This document shows positions 1 to 9,123 of a stretch of DNA of 37,790 nucleotides, piece by piece. The stretch's first letter is position 1. Every line of letters starts with the position of its first letter. A model generated the notes under the pieces. The model saw only the letters and a program-made list of their open reading frames with translations, did no database searches and was not told the DNA's origin. The stretch is from contig JAEZEJ010000124.1 of the NCBI GenBank assembly GCA_023417775.1, forward strand, positions 1 to 37,790, read 5' to 3'. The position numbers and the translations under genes are program-made. The stretch comes from Actinomycetes bacterium. Lineage in GTDB: Bacteria > Actinomycetota > Actinomycetes > Propionibacteriales > Nocardioidaceae.

Positions 1-1
1 C

Positions 2-307
2 GTGCGGGCCCAGCCGCGCGCGGGGCAGGGCCCGGGCGCCGTCTGCGCACCGACCACCGAGAACCTCACCGACGATGGACGGTTCCTCCCGCCTGCGGAA
101 CTCCGCGCGCGATTCGCCGCGCTCGGAGTCGACGGCGACCGTCCGGTGGCCGTCTACTGCGGCTCCGGCGTCACCGCGGCGCACGAGATCGCCGCCCTGG
201 CGATCGCGGGTCACGACGCCGCCCTCTTCCCGGGCTCCTGGTCCCAATGGAGCCACCACGATCTCCCCGTTGCGACGGGGAGCGACGACCAGAGAGTGAC
301 CCGATGA
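2..307 (+). CDS. Rhodanese-like sulfurtransferase, C-terminal part (5' end outside window)
   Basis: The frame is open to the left edge, so this is the C-terminal part of a thiosulfate or 3-mercaptopyruvate sulfurtransferase, which moves sulfane sulfur from a donor to an acceptor through a cysteine persulfide. The visible 101 residues contain the C-terminal rhodanese domain. Its active loop is CGSGVTA with the catalytic Cys at about visible residue 53; the CG-G-V-T form resembles mercaptopyruvate sulfurtransferases more than CRKGVT thiosulfate enzymes. The family-typical FPGSWSQW stretch follows. The stop codon overlaps the next start (ATGA), which makes this the first visible gene of a long operon and hints that the pathway handles reduced sulfur. 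The GTG at position 2 is probably not the real start, because homologous sequence should continue upstream. Confidence 0.85.
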   Translation: MRAQPRAGQGPGAVCAPTTENLTDDGRFLPPAELRARFAALGVDGDRPVAVYCGSGVTAAHEIAALAIAGHDAALFPGSWSQWSHHDLPVATGSDDQRVTR

Positions 308-1389
308 GTGTCGAATTCGTGAGTCAGGTACACGTCCGTGACTCCTCCGACCAGTTCCCCAAACCCGGCGACGATATCGACGTCCCCTTCTTGCGACGGT
401 ACGCCGAGGCACTGGAGCAGGCGGGCTTCGACGCGACCCTCGTGCCGTACGGCTCATCGAGCTTCAGCTCCTATGGCGTCGCAGCGGCGCTCAGCCAGCT
501 CACCGAGCGGATCGGACTGATCGTCGCCCAGCGGCCGAACATCTTCCACCCGACGGCCGCGGCCCAGGCCCTCGCCACACTCGACCAGCTCAGCGGCGGC
601 CGGGCGCTCGTCCATGTGATCTCCGGCGGCAATGACGCCGAGCAGGCTCGCCAAGGCGACTACCTGACGAAGTCCCAGCGCTATGACCGCACCCGGGAGT
701 TCATCGAGATCCTGCGGCGCGCCTGGACCGACGACGAGCCCTGGTCCTACGCCGGAGAGCACTACCGCTTCGACGACTACCGAGCCGGGCTCAAGCCCGT
801 CGCCGGGGCCCTGCCGATCAGCTTCGGCGGCTCCTCGGCGGAGGCGTACGCCGTCGGCGGCGCCCTGGCCGACATCTACGCGCTCTGGGGCGAGCCGCTG
901 GCCGAGACCCAGGAACAGATCGACGCGATCCGCTCGGCCGCACGCGATGCGGGACGCGTGGACGATCCGAGGATCTGGGTGACCTTCCGCCCGATCATCG
1001 CTCCGACCGACGAGCAGGCCTGGGACAAGGCCTACGAGATCCTCGGCGCGGTCAAGCGGCATCGTCGCGGCGCGGTCGCCGCGCCCCCGGAGAACGCCGG
1101 TTCCCAGCGTCTGCTGGCGGCGGCCGCCGCCGGAGAGGTCCACGACCGCGCGCTCTGGACGCCCCTCGCCTCCGCCACCAACGCGGCCGGCGCCTCGACC
1201 GCTCTGGTCGGCAGTCCCGAAACCGTCGCGGCGGCGATCCTCGACTATGTCGAGCTGGGGGCGGAGATCGTGTCCATCCGGGGTTACGACAATCTCAATG
1301 ACGTCATCGCCTACGGCGAGCATCTGCTGCCCCTCGTGCGCTCCGAGCTCGCCGGCGCCGAGACGTCCCGGCCGGGGGCAGGTCGATGA
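304..1389 (+). CDS. LLM-class flavin-dependent monooxygenase, SsuD (alkanesulfonate monooxygenase)-like
   Basis: 361 residues of the bacterial luciferase-like superfamily, closest in pattern to SsuD, which uses reduced FMN and O2 to release sulfite from alkanesulfonates. Visible marks are QRPNIFHPTAAAQ at about residues 76-88, the GGRALVHVISGG strand-loop at about 98-109, and the FGGSS phosphate-binding motif at about 174-178. ATG 304 was chosen because it overlaps the rhodanese stop and gives the usual SsuD N-terminus; a longer in-frame start at 247 lies inside the rhodanese. Its own stop overlaps the next ATG. A partner NADPH:FMN reductase is needed but none is seen in the window. The substrate is inferred only as an organosulfur or related compound. 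Confidence 0.88.
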   Translation: MSVEFVSQVHVRDSSDQFPKPGDDIDVPFLRRYAEALEQAGFDATLVPYGSSSFSSYGVAAALSQLTERIGLIVAQRPNIFHPTAAAQALATLDQLSGGRALVHVISGGNDAEQARQGDYLTKSQRYDRTREFIEILRRAWTDDEPWSYAGEHYRFDDYRAGLKPVAGALPISFGGSSAEAYAVGGALADIYALWGEPLAETQEQIDAIRSAARDAGRVDDPRIWVTFRPIIAPTDEQAWDKAYEILGAVKRHRRGAVAAPPENAGSQRLLAAAAAGEVHDRALWTPLASATNAAGASTALVGSPETVAAAILDYVELGAEIVSIRGYDNLNDVIAYGEHLLPLVRSELAGAETSRPGAGR

Positions 1390-2684
1390 CCGCCCCGGCG
1401 CTCACGCTCGCGCTCCAGCCCCTGGGCGTCGGCAGCAACAACATCGCCTGGCGGCGGCCCCACTCGCAGGCCGAACGGCTCTACGACCTCGACCTGTTCA
1501 CCGACCTCGCCCGGCGAGCCGAGGCCGCGAAGATCCACATGCTCTTCCTGTCCGACGGACTGACCACCGATGCCGCCCAGCCGTCGGGCCACTTCGAGCC
1601 GCTCACATTCCTGACCGCGCTCGGGGCCCGCACCCGCGAGATCGGCCTGGTGGCGACGGCGTCGACGACGTACACCGAGCCGTTCAACCTGGCTCGCCAG
1701 CTCGCTTCGATCGATCACCTGACCGGTGGCCGGGCGGGCTGGAATATCGTGACCTCCGCGTGGGGCGAGGAGAACTTCGGTCGGGCCCCGCTGGCGCATC
1801 CGGACCGCTACCGCCGTGCCCACGACTTCGTGCAGGCGGCTACCGATCTCTGGGAGAGCTGGGACGCCGATGCGGTCGTCGTCGACCGAGAGCGCGGCGT
1901 TCTCATCGACCCCGCCCGGGTCCGCGAGACCGGTCACGTGTCGGAGCATTTCAGCATCCGCGGTCCGCTCAACATCGCCCGGGCGCCACAGGGTCGTCCC
2001 TTCCTCTTCCAGGCGGGCTCGTCCCTCGACGGCTTCCGCCTCGGCGCCCGTTGGGCCGATGCGATCTTCGCCGCACACCCGGACCCCGACGACGGCGCCC
2101 GGTTCTACGAGGAGTTCAAGGCGATCGTCTCCGACACCGGCCGTGATCCCGATGCCGTCAAGGTGATGCCGGGCCTCTACGCCGTGATCGGCGAGTCCTC
2201 GGCCCACGCCCGTGAGCTGGCCGACGAGCTGGCCCAGCTGGAGGGCCGAGCCGATTTCGACGCCCAGCTGCGCACCTTCGCGCGCGGTGGTTTCGGCGGA
2301 GCCGATCTGTCCGGACTCGATCCCGATCGGCCGATCCCGGCCGATCGTCTCCCCGATCCTCAGACCGTCCAGGGGCGCCGTTCGCGCTACGAGCTCTACC
2401 GCCGCAAGACGCAGGCCGGTCACACGCTGCGCGACCTGGTGACCGACTTCAACGCCGCCGGCTCCGGACACTGGGCGCCGGTCGGCTCGGCCGCCGACAT
2501 CGCCGACGAGATCGAGGACCGATTCGCCCGGCGCAGCGCGGACGGCTTCGTGCTGTCCTCGCAGACCTTCGACGGCTACGCCCGGCTCACCGATCAGCTG
2601 GTACCCGAGCTGCAGCGTCGCGGTCTCTTCCGGACCTCCTGTACAGGATCGACGCTCCGCGAGAACGTCTTCGCCCCGAGCTGA
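1386..2684 (+). CDS. LLM-class FMN-dependent monooxygenase, NtaA/SnaA/DszA (SoxA) family
   Basis: 432 residues, the usual length of the nitrilotriacetate monooxygenase/DszA branch of luciferase-like flavoproteins. These enzymes use reduced FMN to cleave C-N or C-S bonds (nitrilotriacetate, pristinamycin, dibenzothiophene sulfone). The family signature GRAGWNIVTS is at about residues 115-124, preceded by SNNIAWRRP near 17-25 and followed by the phosphate-loop RPFLFQAGSS. The start overlaps the stop of the SsuD-like gene (ATGA), so two different flavin monooxygenases are translationally coupled and probably act on successive intermediates of one substrate. The exact substrate cannot be read from the sequence. 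Confidence 0.9.
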   Translation: MTAPALTLALQPLGVGSNNIAWRRPHSQAERLYDLDLFTDLARRAEAAKIHMLFLSDGLTTDAAQPSGHFEPLTFLTALGARTREIGLVATASTTYTEPFNLARQLASIDHLTGGRAGWNIVTSAWGEENFGRAPLAHPDRYRRAHDFVQAATDLWESWDADAVVVDRERGVLIDPARVRETGHVSEHFSIRGPLNIARAPQGRPFLFQAGSSLDGFRLGARWADAIFAAHPDPDDGARFYEEFKAIVSDTGRDPDAVKVMPGLYAVIGESSAHARELADELAQLEGRADFDAQLRTFARGGFGGADLSGLDPDRPIPADRLPDPQTVQGRRSRYELYRRKTQAGHTLRDLVTDFNAAGSGHWAPVGSAADIADEIEDRFARRSADGFVLSSQTFDGYARLTDQLVPELQRRGLFRTSCTGSTLRENVFAPS

Positions 2685-2721
2685 CCCCCGCCCGTCCCCC
2701 CTCACCCGAAAGAAGATCGTC

Positions 2722-4326
2722 ATGACACCTGTCTCACTCCGCCGCCTCGGCGGACTCGCCGCCGGAGCCGCCCTGGTCCTGTCCGGCTGCAGCGACGAAG
2801 GCTCGTCGGAGTCCGGAGGCTCCGGCACCCCCAGCAGCGGCGGCGAGATCACCTACGCGACCTCGGCGGACCCGATCTGCGTGGACCCCAACCAGACCGA
2901 CCTGACGGCCAGCCGTGACATCGCGAGGACCTTCGCCGCCTCGACCCTGCAGGCCGATCCCGAGACGGGCGAGATCCTGCCGTGGCTCGCCACCGAGTGG
3001 TCGAGCAATGACGACGCCACCGAGTTCTCCTTCACCTTCCGCGATGACGTGACCTTCTCCGACGGCGATGTGTTCGACGCGACCGCCTTCCAGACCTTCC
3101 TCGACGGTGTCGTCGCCCTCGGCGGCAAGGCCGTCAACGCCTCGACCTATCTCGAGGGATACGAGGGGACGACCGTGGTCGACGACACGCACGCGACCGT
3201 GTCCTTCTCCGCCCCGAATGCGAGCTTCCTGCAGGCACTGACGACCGTGAACCTCGCCGTCCTGTCGCCGAGCACCTACGCCGAGACCACCCCGGAGGAG
3301 CGCTGCCTCGGCGAACTCGCCGGCGCCGGGCCCTTCGTCCTGGAGAGCTTCACCCCCGCCCAGTCGGTCGAGGTGACCAAGCGCGACGGCTACGACTGGC
3401 CGTCGGGTCTGGACCAGCACGAGGGAGAGGCCTATCTCGACAAGATCACCTTCCTCGTCGTGACCGAGGCCGGACAGCGCGTCGGCGGCCTGCAGTCGGA
3501 CTCCGTCCAGGGATTCAACCAGGTGGCTCCCCAGGACGAGCCCGCCCTGGAGGAGGCGGGCTTCCAGCTGCTGACCGCGAACAACCCGGGGACGGTGTCG
3601 GAATACCTCACCAACAACTCCGGTCCGGTGCTGAGCGACCCGGCCGTGCGCGAGGCCATCCAGCTCGGAATCGACAATGAGGAGTATCGCGACACGCTGC
3701 TCCTGCCGCGGATCAATCTCGCGACCTCGATCCTGTCCTCGACGACGCCGCACTACACGGACTTCTCCGAGTACCTCCAGCACGATCCCGCAGAGGCCGA
3801 GCGCGTGCTCGACGAGGCGGGATGGGAGCCCGGCTCCGACGGCATCCGGGTCAAGGACGGACAGCGGCTGACCGTCGAGGTGCTCAACGGCCAGTCCGAC
3901 GGGAACACCGCCCACGAGCTGCGGGCGCAGCAGCTGGAGAAGATCGGCGTCGAGCTGACCATCCGAGAGGTGTCGCGCGCCGAGATGCTCGCGGCCCTCG
4001 ACAGCGGCGAGTACGACTTCGTGCCCTATGGCTTCACCCGGGCCGATGCGGCAGCGCTCAACATGCACTTCACGACGAAGCGCAACAACCCGCTGCACCT
4101 CGAGCCCTCGGTCCTCGACGACCATCTCGCGGCCGCCGACGCCGCCGCGGACCCCGATGACCGTCAGCAGGCGGTCGACCAGGCGGTCGAGCACATCCTG
4201 TCCAACCACCTGGTGATCGTGTTCACCGAGCAGTCGATCGCCCACGCGTTCAGCCCCCAGGTGAAGGATGTGTCCTGGCAGCCCGGTGTCCAGATCTCCT
4301 TCTACGACGCCTGGCTGGACAGCTGA
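2722..4326 (+). CDS. ABC importer substrate-binding lipoprotein, family 5 (Dpp/Opp/Nik type)
   Basis: 534 residues. A lipoprotein signal peptide ends in the lipobox LSGC with Cys at residue 23, followed by a Ser/Gly-rich linker, so the mature protein is anchored on the outer face of the membrane. The remainder is a family 5 solute-binding protein (ITYATSADPICVDPN near the N-terminus, FTFRDDVTFSDGDVFDA further on). This family binds peptides, nickel chelates, glutathione and other amphiphilic solutes. It starts 37 bases after the second monooxygenase, with a purine-rich GAAAGAAGA ribosome site upstream. It is the first of four transporter genes and presumably captures the compound that the flanking oxygenases degrade. 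Confidence 0.92.
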   Translation: MTPVSLRRLGGLAAGAALVLSGCSDEGSSESGGSGTPSSGGEITYATSADPICVDPNQTDLTASRDIARTFAASTLQADPETGEILPWLATEWSSNDDATEFSFTFRDDVTFSDGDVFDATAFQTFLDGVVALGGKAVNASTYLEGYEGTTVVDDTHATVSFSAPNASFLQALTTVNLAVLSPSTYAETTPEERCLGELAGAGPFVLESFTPAQSVEVTKRDGYDWPSGLDQHEGEAYLDKITFLVVTEAGQRVGGLQSDSVQGFNQVAPQDEPALEEAGFQLLTANNPGTVSEYLTNNSGPVLSDPAVREAIQLGIDNEEYRDTLLLPRINLATSILSSTTPHYTDFSEYLQHDPAEAERVLDEAGWEPGSDGIRVKDGQRLTVEVLNGQSDGNTAHELRAQQLEKIGVELTIREVSRAEMLAALDSGEYDFVPYGFTRADAAALNMHFTTKRNNPLHLEPSVLDDHLAAADAAADPDDRQQAVDQAVEHILSNHLVIVFTEQSIAHAFSPQVKDVSWQPGVQISFYDAWLDS

Positions 4327-4327
4327 C

Positions 4328-5374
4328 ATGAGCACCGTGGACGTCAGCCCGGATCCTGCCGAGGTGCCACCCTCACGCGGGGCCGGTACCGGCTGGGCCT
4401 GGTACGTGGGCAAGCGGCTGTTCGCCGGGGTCGGCGTACTCTGGGCGGCGTTCACGGTGTCCTTCATCGTCCTCTACCTGCTGCCCAGCGATCCGATCCA
4501 GATCATGTTGTCGGGCAGCGGCACGGAGTTCGTCGGGGCGGACGACGCCAAGGTCGCCGAGGTGCGGGCGGAGTACGGCCTGGACAGATCCGCGCCGGCC
4601 CAGTATCTGGCGGCCCTCGGCGGCGCCCTGACGCTCGACTTCGGCAGGTCGATCCAGCGAGGCATGCCCGTCACCGAACTGCTGGGCGACGCCCTCGGTC
4701 AGACGCTGCTCCTCGGTGGCCTGGCCCTCACGCTGGCCCTGGTCATCGGTTTCGCGGTGGCGGTGACCGCGACGCTCGCACCGTGGCGGCCGTTGCGGCA
4801 GGCGGTCCTCGGGCTGCCGGCGCTGTCGGTGTCGATCCCCACGTTCTGGAGCGGCCTGCTGATCACGCAGGTCTTCGCCTTCGGCCTGCAATGGGTGAAC
4901 GTCTTCGACACCTCCAGTTTCGCCACCCTGCTCCTGCCCGCGACCACGCTGGCCATACCGGTCTCGGCCTTCATCGCGCAGATCCTCGCGAAATCGCTCG
5001 CGACGACCATGCGCGAGCCCTATGTGGAGGTGGTCCGTTCGCGCGGGGTCTCGGAGGCCCGGGTCGTGGTGGGCAGTGCTCTGCGCAACGCCTCCTTGCC
5101 GCTGCTGACCATGCTCGGCATGATCGTCGGCAATATCATCGCCGGCTCGGTGGTCGTGGAGACCGTCTTCAGCCGGATGGGCATCGGACGCATCACCTTC
5201 GAGGCGGTGAAGGCCCAGGACATCCCCGTCGTCATGGGTGTCGTGATGATCGCCGCCACGGCCTTCGTGCTCATCAACCTGCTCGTCGACATCGTCTACC
5301 CGCTGCTCGACCCGCGCGTCGACGTCGGCATCCGCCGGCGCTCGGCCGCCATCACCGGGGAGGGCATCGGATGA
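4328..5374 (+). CDS. ABC importer permease, DppB/OppB type
   Basis: 348 residues, inner-membrane subunit of the peptide-type importer. After a polar N-terminus there is a first membrane span at about 30-52, an extracytoplasmic loop, then five further hydrophobic segments. The cytoplasmic EAA-type coupling loop lies at about 234-256 (VRSRGVSEARVVVGSALRNA). ATG 4328 follows the lipoprotein stop after one base; a start 60 bases upstream would lie inside the lipoprotein gene. The stop overlaps the next permease start. It should pair with the following permease to form the translocation channel. Confidence 0.93.
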   Translation: MSTVDVSPDPAEVPPSRGAGTGWAWYVGKRLFAGVGVLWAAFTVSFIVLYLLPSDPIQIMLSGSGTEFVGADDAKVAEVRAEYGLDRSAPAQYLAALGGALTLDFGRSIQRGMPVTELLGDALGQTLLLGGLALTLALVIGFAVAVTATLAPWRPLRQAVLGLPALSVSIPTFWSGLLITQVFAFGLQWVNVFDTSSFATLLLPATTLAIPVSAFIAQILAKSLATTMREPYVEVVRSRGVSEARVVVGSALRNASLPLLTMLGMIVGNIIAGSVVVETVFSRMGIGRITFEAVKAQDIPVVMGVVMIAATAFVLINLLVDIVYPLLDPRVDVGIRRRSAAITGEGIG

Positions 5375-6231
5375 CGGTCCTCACCTCCTCCGAGACCTCC
5401 CTCCCGGCCCGCTCGGGGTGGCTGCGCCGCGGTGCCCGGGGGGCCGCGCACGCACCAGGACTGACGCTGTCGGTCGCCGTGATCGTCCTGGTCGTCGCCT
5501 GGGCGTTCGCGCCGGAGCTCTTCGCAGCACAGGATCCGATCAACGGTGTGCCGCGCGAGAAGCTCACCCCGCCGGGTGCCGGGCACCTGTTCGGCACCGA
5601 TCACCTCGGCCGCGACATCTACGCCCGGATCGTGCACGGCGCGTCCCTGACCCTGCGCGCCACGCTCGTCGCCGTCCTGGTCGGCCTCGTGGTCGGTGCG
5701 TTCACCGGGCTCCTCGCCGGCTTCATCGGCCGCTGGGTCGACGATCTCGTGATGCGGGTCGTCGACGTCATGCTGGCGATCCCGAGCCTGCTGCTGTCCC
5801 TGGCCATCGTGACCGCGCTCGGTTTCGGAACGCTCAATGTCGCGATCGCGGTCGGTATCTCGAATGTGGCCAGCTTCGCCCGCGTCATGCGAGCGGAGAC
5901 CCTCAAGATCCGCGCCCTCACCTTCGTCGAGGCCTCACACGCGCTCGGCTCACGACGGGGGTACACGCTGCGCGCCCACGTCCTGCCGAACGCCGCCGGG
6001 CCGGTGCTCGCCCTGTCGGCCCTGGAGTTCGGTACGGCCGTGCTGGCGATCTCGTCACTGTCATTCCTCGGCTTCGGCGCTCAACCGCCCACGCCGGAGT
6101 GGGGGTCGCTGGTCGCGGACGGCCGCAATTACCTCGGGACCGCGTGGTGGATGACCACCTTCCCCGGACTGACCGTGGCCGCCGTGGTGCTGGCGGCCAA
6201 CCGTATCTCTCGGCATCTGGAGGGACGCTGA
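5371..6231 (+). CDS. ABC importer permease, DppC/OppC type
   Basis: 286 residues, second membrane subunit. It has the N-terminal span (about 30-50) and the following LFGTDHLGRDIYARIVHGA motif typical of DppC/OppC proteins, several further spans, and an EAA-type loop around EASHALGSRRGYTLRAHVLP for contact with the ATPase. ATG 5371 overlaps the stop of the first permease. The open frame extends far upstream, but that part shadows the DppB-type gene. The ATPase gene starts one base after the stop. Confidence 0.93.
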   Translation: MTVLTSSETSLPARSGWLRRGARGAAHAPGLTLSVAVIVLVVAWAFAPELFAAQDPINGVPREKLTPPGAGHLFGTDHLGRDIYARIVHGASLTLRATLVAVLVGLVVGAFTGLLAGFIGRWVDDLVMRVVDVMLAIPSLLLSLAIVTALGFGTLNVAIAVGISNVASFARVMRAETLKIRALTFVEASHALGSRRGYTLRAHVLPNAAGPVLALSALEFGTAVLAISSLSFLGFGAQPPTPEWGSLVADGRNYLGTAWWMTTFPGLTVAAVVLAANRISRHLEGR

Positions 6232-6232
6232 C

Positions 6233-7936
6233 ATGTCCGCGCCGCTGTTGTCCGTGCGTGACCTCGAGGTCACCTATCGTTCGGGACGGTCCGAGACCCC
6301 TGCCGTGCGGAACATCTCCTTCGACGTCGCGGCCGGGGAGCTGGTCTCGCTCGTCGGCGAGTCCGGATCCGGCAAGAGCAGTACGGCCCATGCCATCGTG
6401 GACCTGCTGCCGGCCGGGACCCGCGTGGACGGACACCTGGAGCTGGACGGGACACGGTTGACCGGACTCACCGGCCGTCAGTGGCGGGCGATACGCGGCC
6501 GGCGCATCGGCTTCGTCCCGCAGGACCCGACTGCCTCCCTGAACCCCACCAAGCGGGTCGGCCGGCAGGTCGCCGAGGCGATCCGCGTCCACGACCGTGC
6601 GGTGCGCGGCGCTGACGTGAGGCGACGTGTGCTGGAGCTGCTGGAGGCCGTCGGCATCCCCGATCCGGATCTGCGCGCCGGCCAGTATCCGCACGAGCTG
6701 TCCGGCGGCATGCGCCAGCGCGTCCTCATCGCCGCGGCACTCGCGAATCGTCCGCAGCTGGTGATCGCCGACGAGCCGACCAGTGCTCTGGACGTCACGG
6801 TGCAGCGCCAGATCCTCGACCACGTGGATCTGCTGCGCTCGCAGCTGGGCCTGGCGGTGCTGCTCATCACGCACGATCTCGGCATCGCGGCCGATCGCTC
6901 GGACAGCGTCGTGGTGCTGTCCGAGGGGCAGGTCGCCGAACAGGGCAGTGTCGAACAGATCGTCGGCGGCGCGGCGCACCCGTACACGCGTCGGCTCCTG
7001 GCGGCGGTACCGCGGATCGACCACGGCCGGCTCCAATGGGATGCGGCCACGGCCACGGTCCGCCCGCGTCCGGTCGACGCCACGACACGCCATGACGACA
7101 CACCGCGAGACGCCGTGCTGGACGCACGGGGTCTCAGCAAGACCTTCACGCGCGGGCGACGCTCGGTCACCGCGGTCGACGATGTCAGCGTGCGCGTGCC
7201 CCGCGGTGGAACGCTCGGGATCGTCGGCGAATCCGGTTCGGGCAAGACGACGCTCGCCCGTCTGCTGATCCGCCTCGAGTCGGCCGATGCCGGTACGGTG
7301 CGGCTCGACGGCGAGGACATCACCGGGCTCCGGGGAGAGGCGCTGCGCCAGCTCCGTCGTCGCGTCCAGACCGTCTACCAGAACCCGTTCGCGTCGATCG
7401 ATCCCCGCTTCACCGTCGCGGAGACCCTCGCCGAGCCGTTACGAGCCTTCGGGGTGGGTGACCGGCAGAGTCGGCGATCGCGAGGAGCGGAGCTGCTGAC
7501 GGAGGTGGGCCTGCCCACCCATTTCCTCGACAGGAAGCCTGTGGAGCTGTCCGGAGGCCAGCTCCAACGCGTCGCGATCGCGCGGGCCGTGGCGATCGAG
7601 CCGAGTCTCCTGGTGCTCGACGAGGCGGTCTCGGCGCTGGACGTGTCGGTACAGGCGCAGATCCTGGAGCTGCTCGCCCGGTTGCAGGCGAGCCACGACG
7701 TGTCCTATCTGTTCATCTCGCACGATCTGGCGGTCGTGCGGCAGATCAGCGACGAGGTCGCGGTGATGCGACGCGGGGTGGTCGTCGAGCAGGGACCGGC
7801 CGACGCGCTGTTCGCCGCGCCGCGCTCGGAGTACACCCGCGACCTGCTGGCAGCCGTTCCCGGCCGGGGCCTCCAGGCACCACTGCTCCAGCCGCAGCCG
7901 AGGACCCTCACCGAGCTGAGCGAGGGGGTCTCGTGA
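6233..7936 (+). CDS. Dual-domain ABC importer ATPase (DppD-DppF fusion type)
   Basis: 567 residues with two complete nucleotide-binding domains, energising the upstream permeases. Domain 1 has Walker A GESGSGKSS at about 42-50, signature LSGGMRQR at about 156-163 and Walker B ending in IADEP near 178-182. Domain 2 has Walker A GESGSGKTT at about 332-340, signature LSGGQLQR at about 439-446 and VLDEA near 461-465. Both show the AAVP-(R) stretch found after the ATPase core in oligopeptide ATPases (HPYTRRLLAAVP and EYTRDLLAAVP). In many bacteria these are two separate genes; the fused form is common in high-GC bacteria. The stop overlaps the GTG start of the next gene. Confidence 0.94.
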   Translation: MSAPLLSVRDLEVTYRSGRSETPAVRNISFDVAAGELVSLVGESGSGKSSTAHAIVDLLPAGTRVDGHLELDGTRLTGLTGRQWRAIRGRRIGFVPQDPTASLNPTKRVGRQVAEAIRVHDRAVRGADVRRRVLELLEAVGIPDPDLRAGQYPHELSGGMRQRVLIAAALANRPQLVIADEPTSALDVTVQRQILDHVDLLRSQLGLAVLLITHDLGIAADRSDSVVVLSEGQVAEQGSVEQIVGGAAHPYTRRLLAAVPRIDHGRLQWDAATATVRPRPVDATTRHDDTPRDAVLDARGLSKTFTRGRRSVTAVDDVSVRVPRGGTLGIVGESGSGKTTLARLLIRLESADAGTVRLDGEDITGLRGEALRQLRRRVQTVYQNPFASIDPRFTVAETLAEPLRAFGVGDRQSRRSRGAELLTEVGLPTHFLDRKPVELSGGQLQRVAIARAVAIEPSLLVLDEAVSALDVSVQAQILELLARLQASHDVSYLFISHDLAVVRQISDEVAVMRRGVVVEQGPADALFAAPRSEYTRDLLAAVPGRGLQAPLLQPQPRTLTELSEGVS

Positions 7937-9123
7937 GCGAGCGGGCCGTCAGCGCGCCGGTCGAGGCCTCCGAGGCCGACCGGCTCGTCGAGACGGCGCG
8001 ATCACTGCGTCCTCGGCTGGCGACCCTCGCCGGCCGCGATGACCGCTCCGCCGCCTATCCGGCCGAGTCGATCGCCATGCTGCACGAGGCGGGACTGCTC
8101 ACCGCGACGGTCGGCCGCGATCACGGAGGCCCGGGTCTCGGACATCACGGCGTGCACCGCCTGCTGCTGGAGCTCGGCCAGGCCGATCCGTCGGCAGCGC
8201 TCATCGCCACCATGACCTTGGCGGTCCACCAGCGTGAGGCGACCGCGCCGGCGCTCCCGGTCGAGGTCTACGCGGCGGTGTTGCGCGAGTCCTGGGAACG
8301 ACCGACACTGCTGAACTCGCTGCAGGTGGAGCCGGCCTTGGGTACGCCCTCACGGGGCGGGGTCCCCGCGACCGTGGCGCGCCGCACGCCGGAGGGCTGG
8401 CGGCTCTCCGGACACAAGATCTTCTCCACCGGCGCCCCCGGGCTGCGGTTCATGCTCGTGCTGGCCGCGACCGACGAGCCGGAGCCGCGGGTCGGCTCCT
8501 TCGTCGTGGACGCGAGCTCGCCGGGTGTGACCGTCGTACCGTCATGGGCGGCGACCGGCATGCGTGCCAGTCGCAGCGACGATGTCCTGTTCGAGAACGT
8601 GCTTGTGCCCCGTGAGTGGTCCATGGGTCTCGTGCCGGCCGGCGAGGGCCACGAGAACGCGACCGGGCCCGGCACCGCGATCCCGTCGATCTATCTGGGT
8701 GTGGCCCACGCGGCCCGTGACTGGCTGATCTCCTTCCTGCGCGAACGCGTTCCCGCCAATCTCGGTCATCCGCTGATCGAGTTGCCACGCTTCGCCGACG
8801 AGCTCGGTGAGATGGAACTGCGGCTGACCGCCGCGACCGATCTGGTCGCGGCGCTCGCCCGCGACGCCGACGACGCACGGGAAGTGGCGCGTGCCAGCGC
8901 CTGGGCCGCCAAGATCACGGCGCAGCGTGTCAGCACGTGGGTGGTGCAGCGCGCCGTCTCGCTCATTGGCAATCCCGGGCTCAGCACCGACAACCCGTTG
9001 GAGCGGCATCTGCGCGATGTGCTGTGCGCCGGCGTGCACTTCCCCCAGGAGGACACAGTGCTCCGAATGCTCGGTGGCACTGCGATCCGAACCCCTATCA
9101 CCACCACGAAAGGTGCGCCATGA
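7933..9123 (+). CDS. Acyl-CoA dehydrogenase-like flavoprotein (possible DszC/SfnB-type oxidase or monooxygenase)
   Basis: 396 residues with the acyl-CoA dehydrogenase fold: the helical N-terminal domain, a middle beta domain (GHKIFSTGAPG at about 160-170, then FVVDASSPGVTV) and the C-terminal helical domain with LERHLRDVLCA. Where medium-chain dehydrogenases carry the catalytic Glu (IYEGT), this protein reads HFPQEDT at about 369-375. Acyl-CoA-dehydrogenase-like monooxygenases such as DszC and SfnB also have an altered site with a conserved His-x-Pro-like stretch. I infer an FMN or FAD oxidative role on a non-CoA substrate, in keeping with the two neighbouring monooxygenases; true dehydrogenase activity remains possible. 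The start is GTG overlapping the ATPase stop (GTGA); the stop overlaps the next ATG. Confidence 0.8.
   Translation: MSERAVSAPVEASEADRLVETARSLRPRLATLAGRDDRSAAYPAESIAMLHEAGLLTATVGRDHGGPGLGHHGVHRLLLELGQADPSAALIATMTLAVHQREATAPALPVEVYAAVLRESWERPTLLNSLQVEPALGTPSRGGVPATVARRTPEGWRLSGHKIFSTGAPGLRFMLVLAATDEPEPRVGSFVVDASSPGVTVVPSWAATGMRASRSDDVLFENVLVPREWSMGLVPAGEGHENATGPGTAIPSIYLGVAHAARDWLISFLRERVPANLGHPLIELPRFADELGEMELRLTAATDLVAALARDADDAREVARASAWAAKITAQRVSTWVVQRAVSLIGNPGLSTDNPLERHLRDVLCAGVHFPQEDTVLRMLGGTAIRTPITTTKGAP

Noticed and set aside
2734..4467. 577-codon open frame on the minus strand opposite the substrate-binding lipoprotein gene
   Set aside because: GC-rich codon bias keeps antisense frames open; the plus-strand protein has a clear family identity and signal peptide, and the antisense translation has no recognisable domain.
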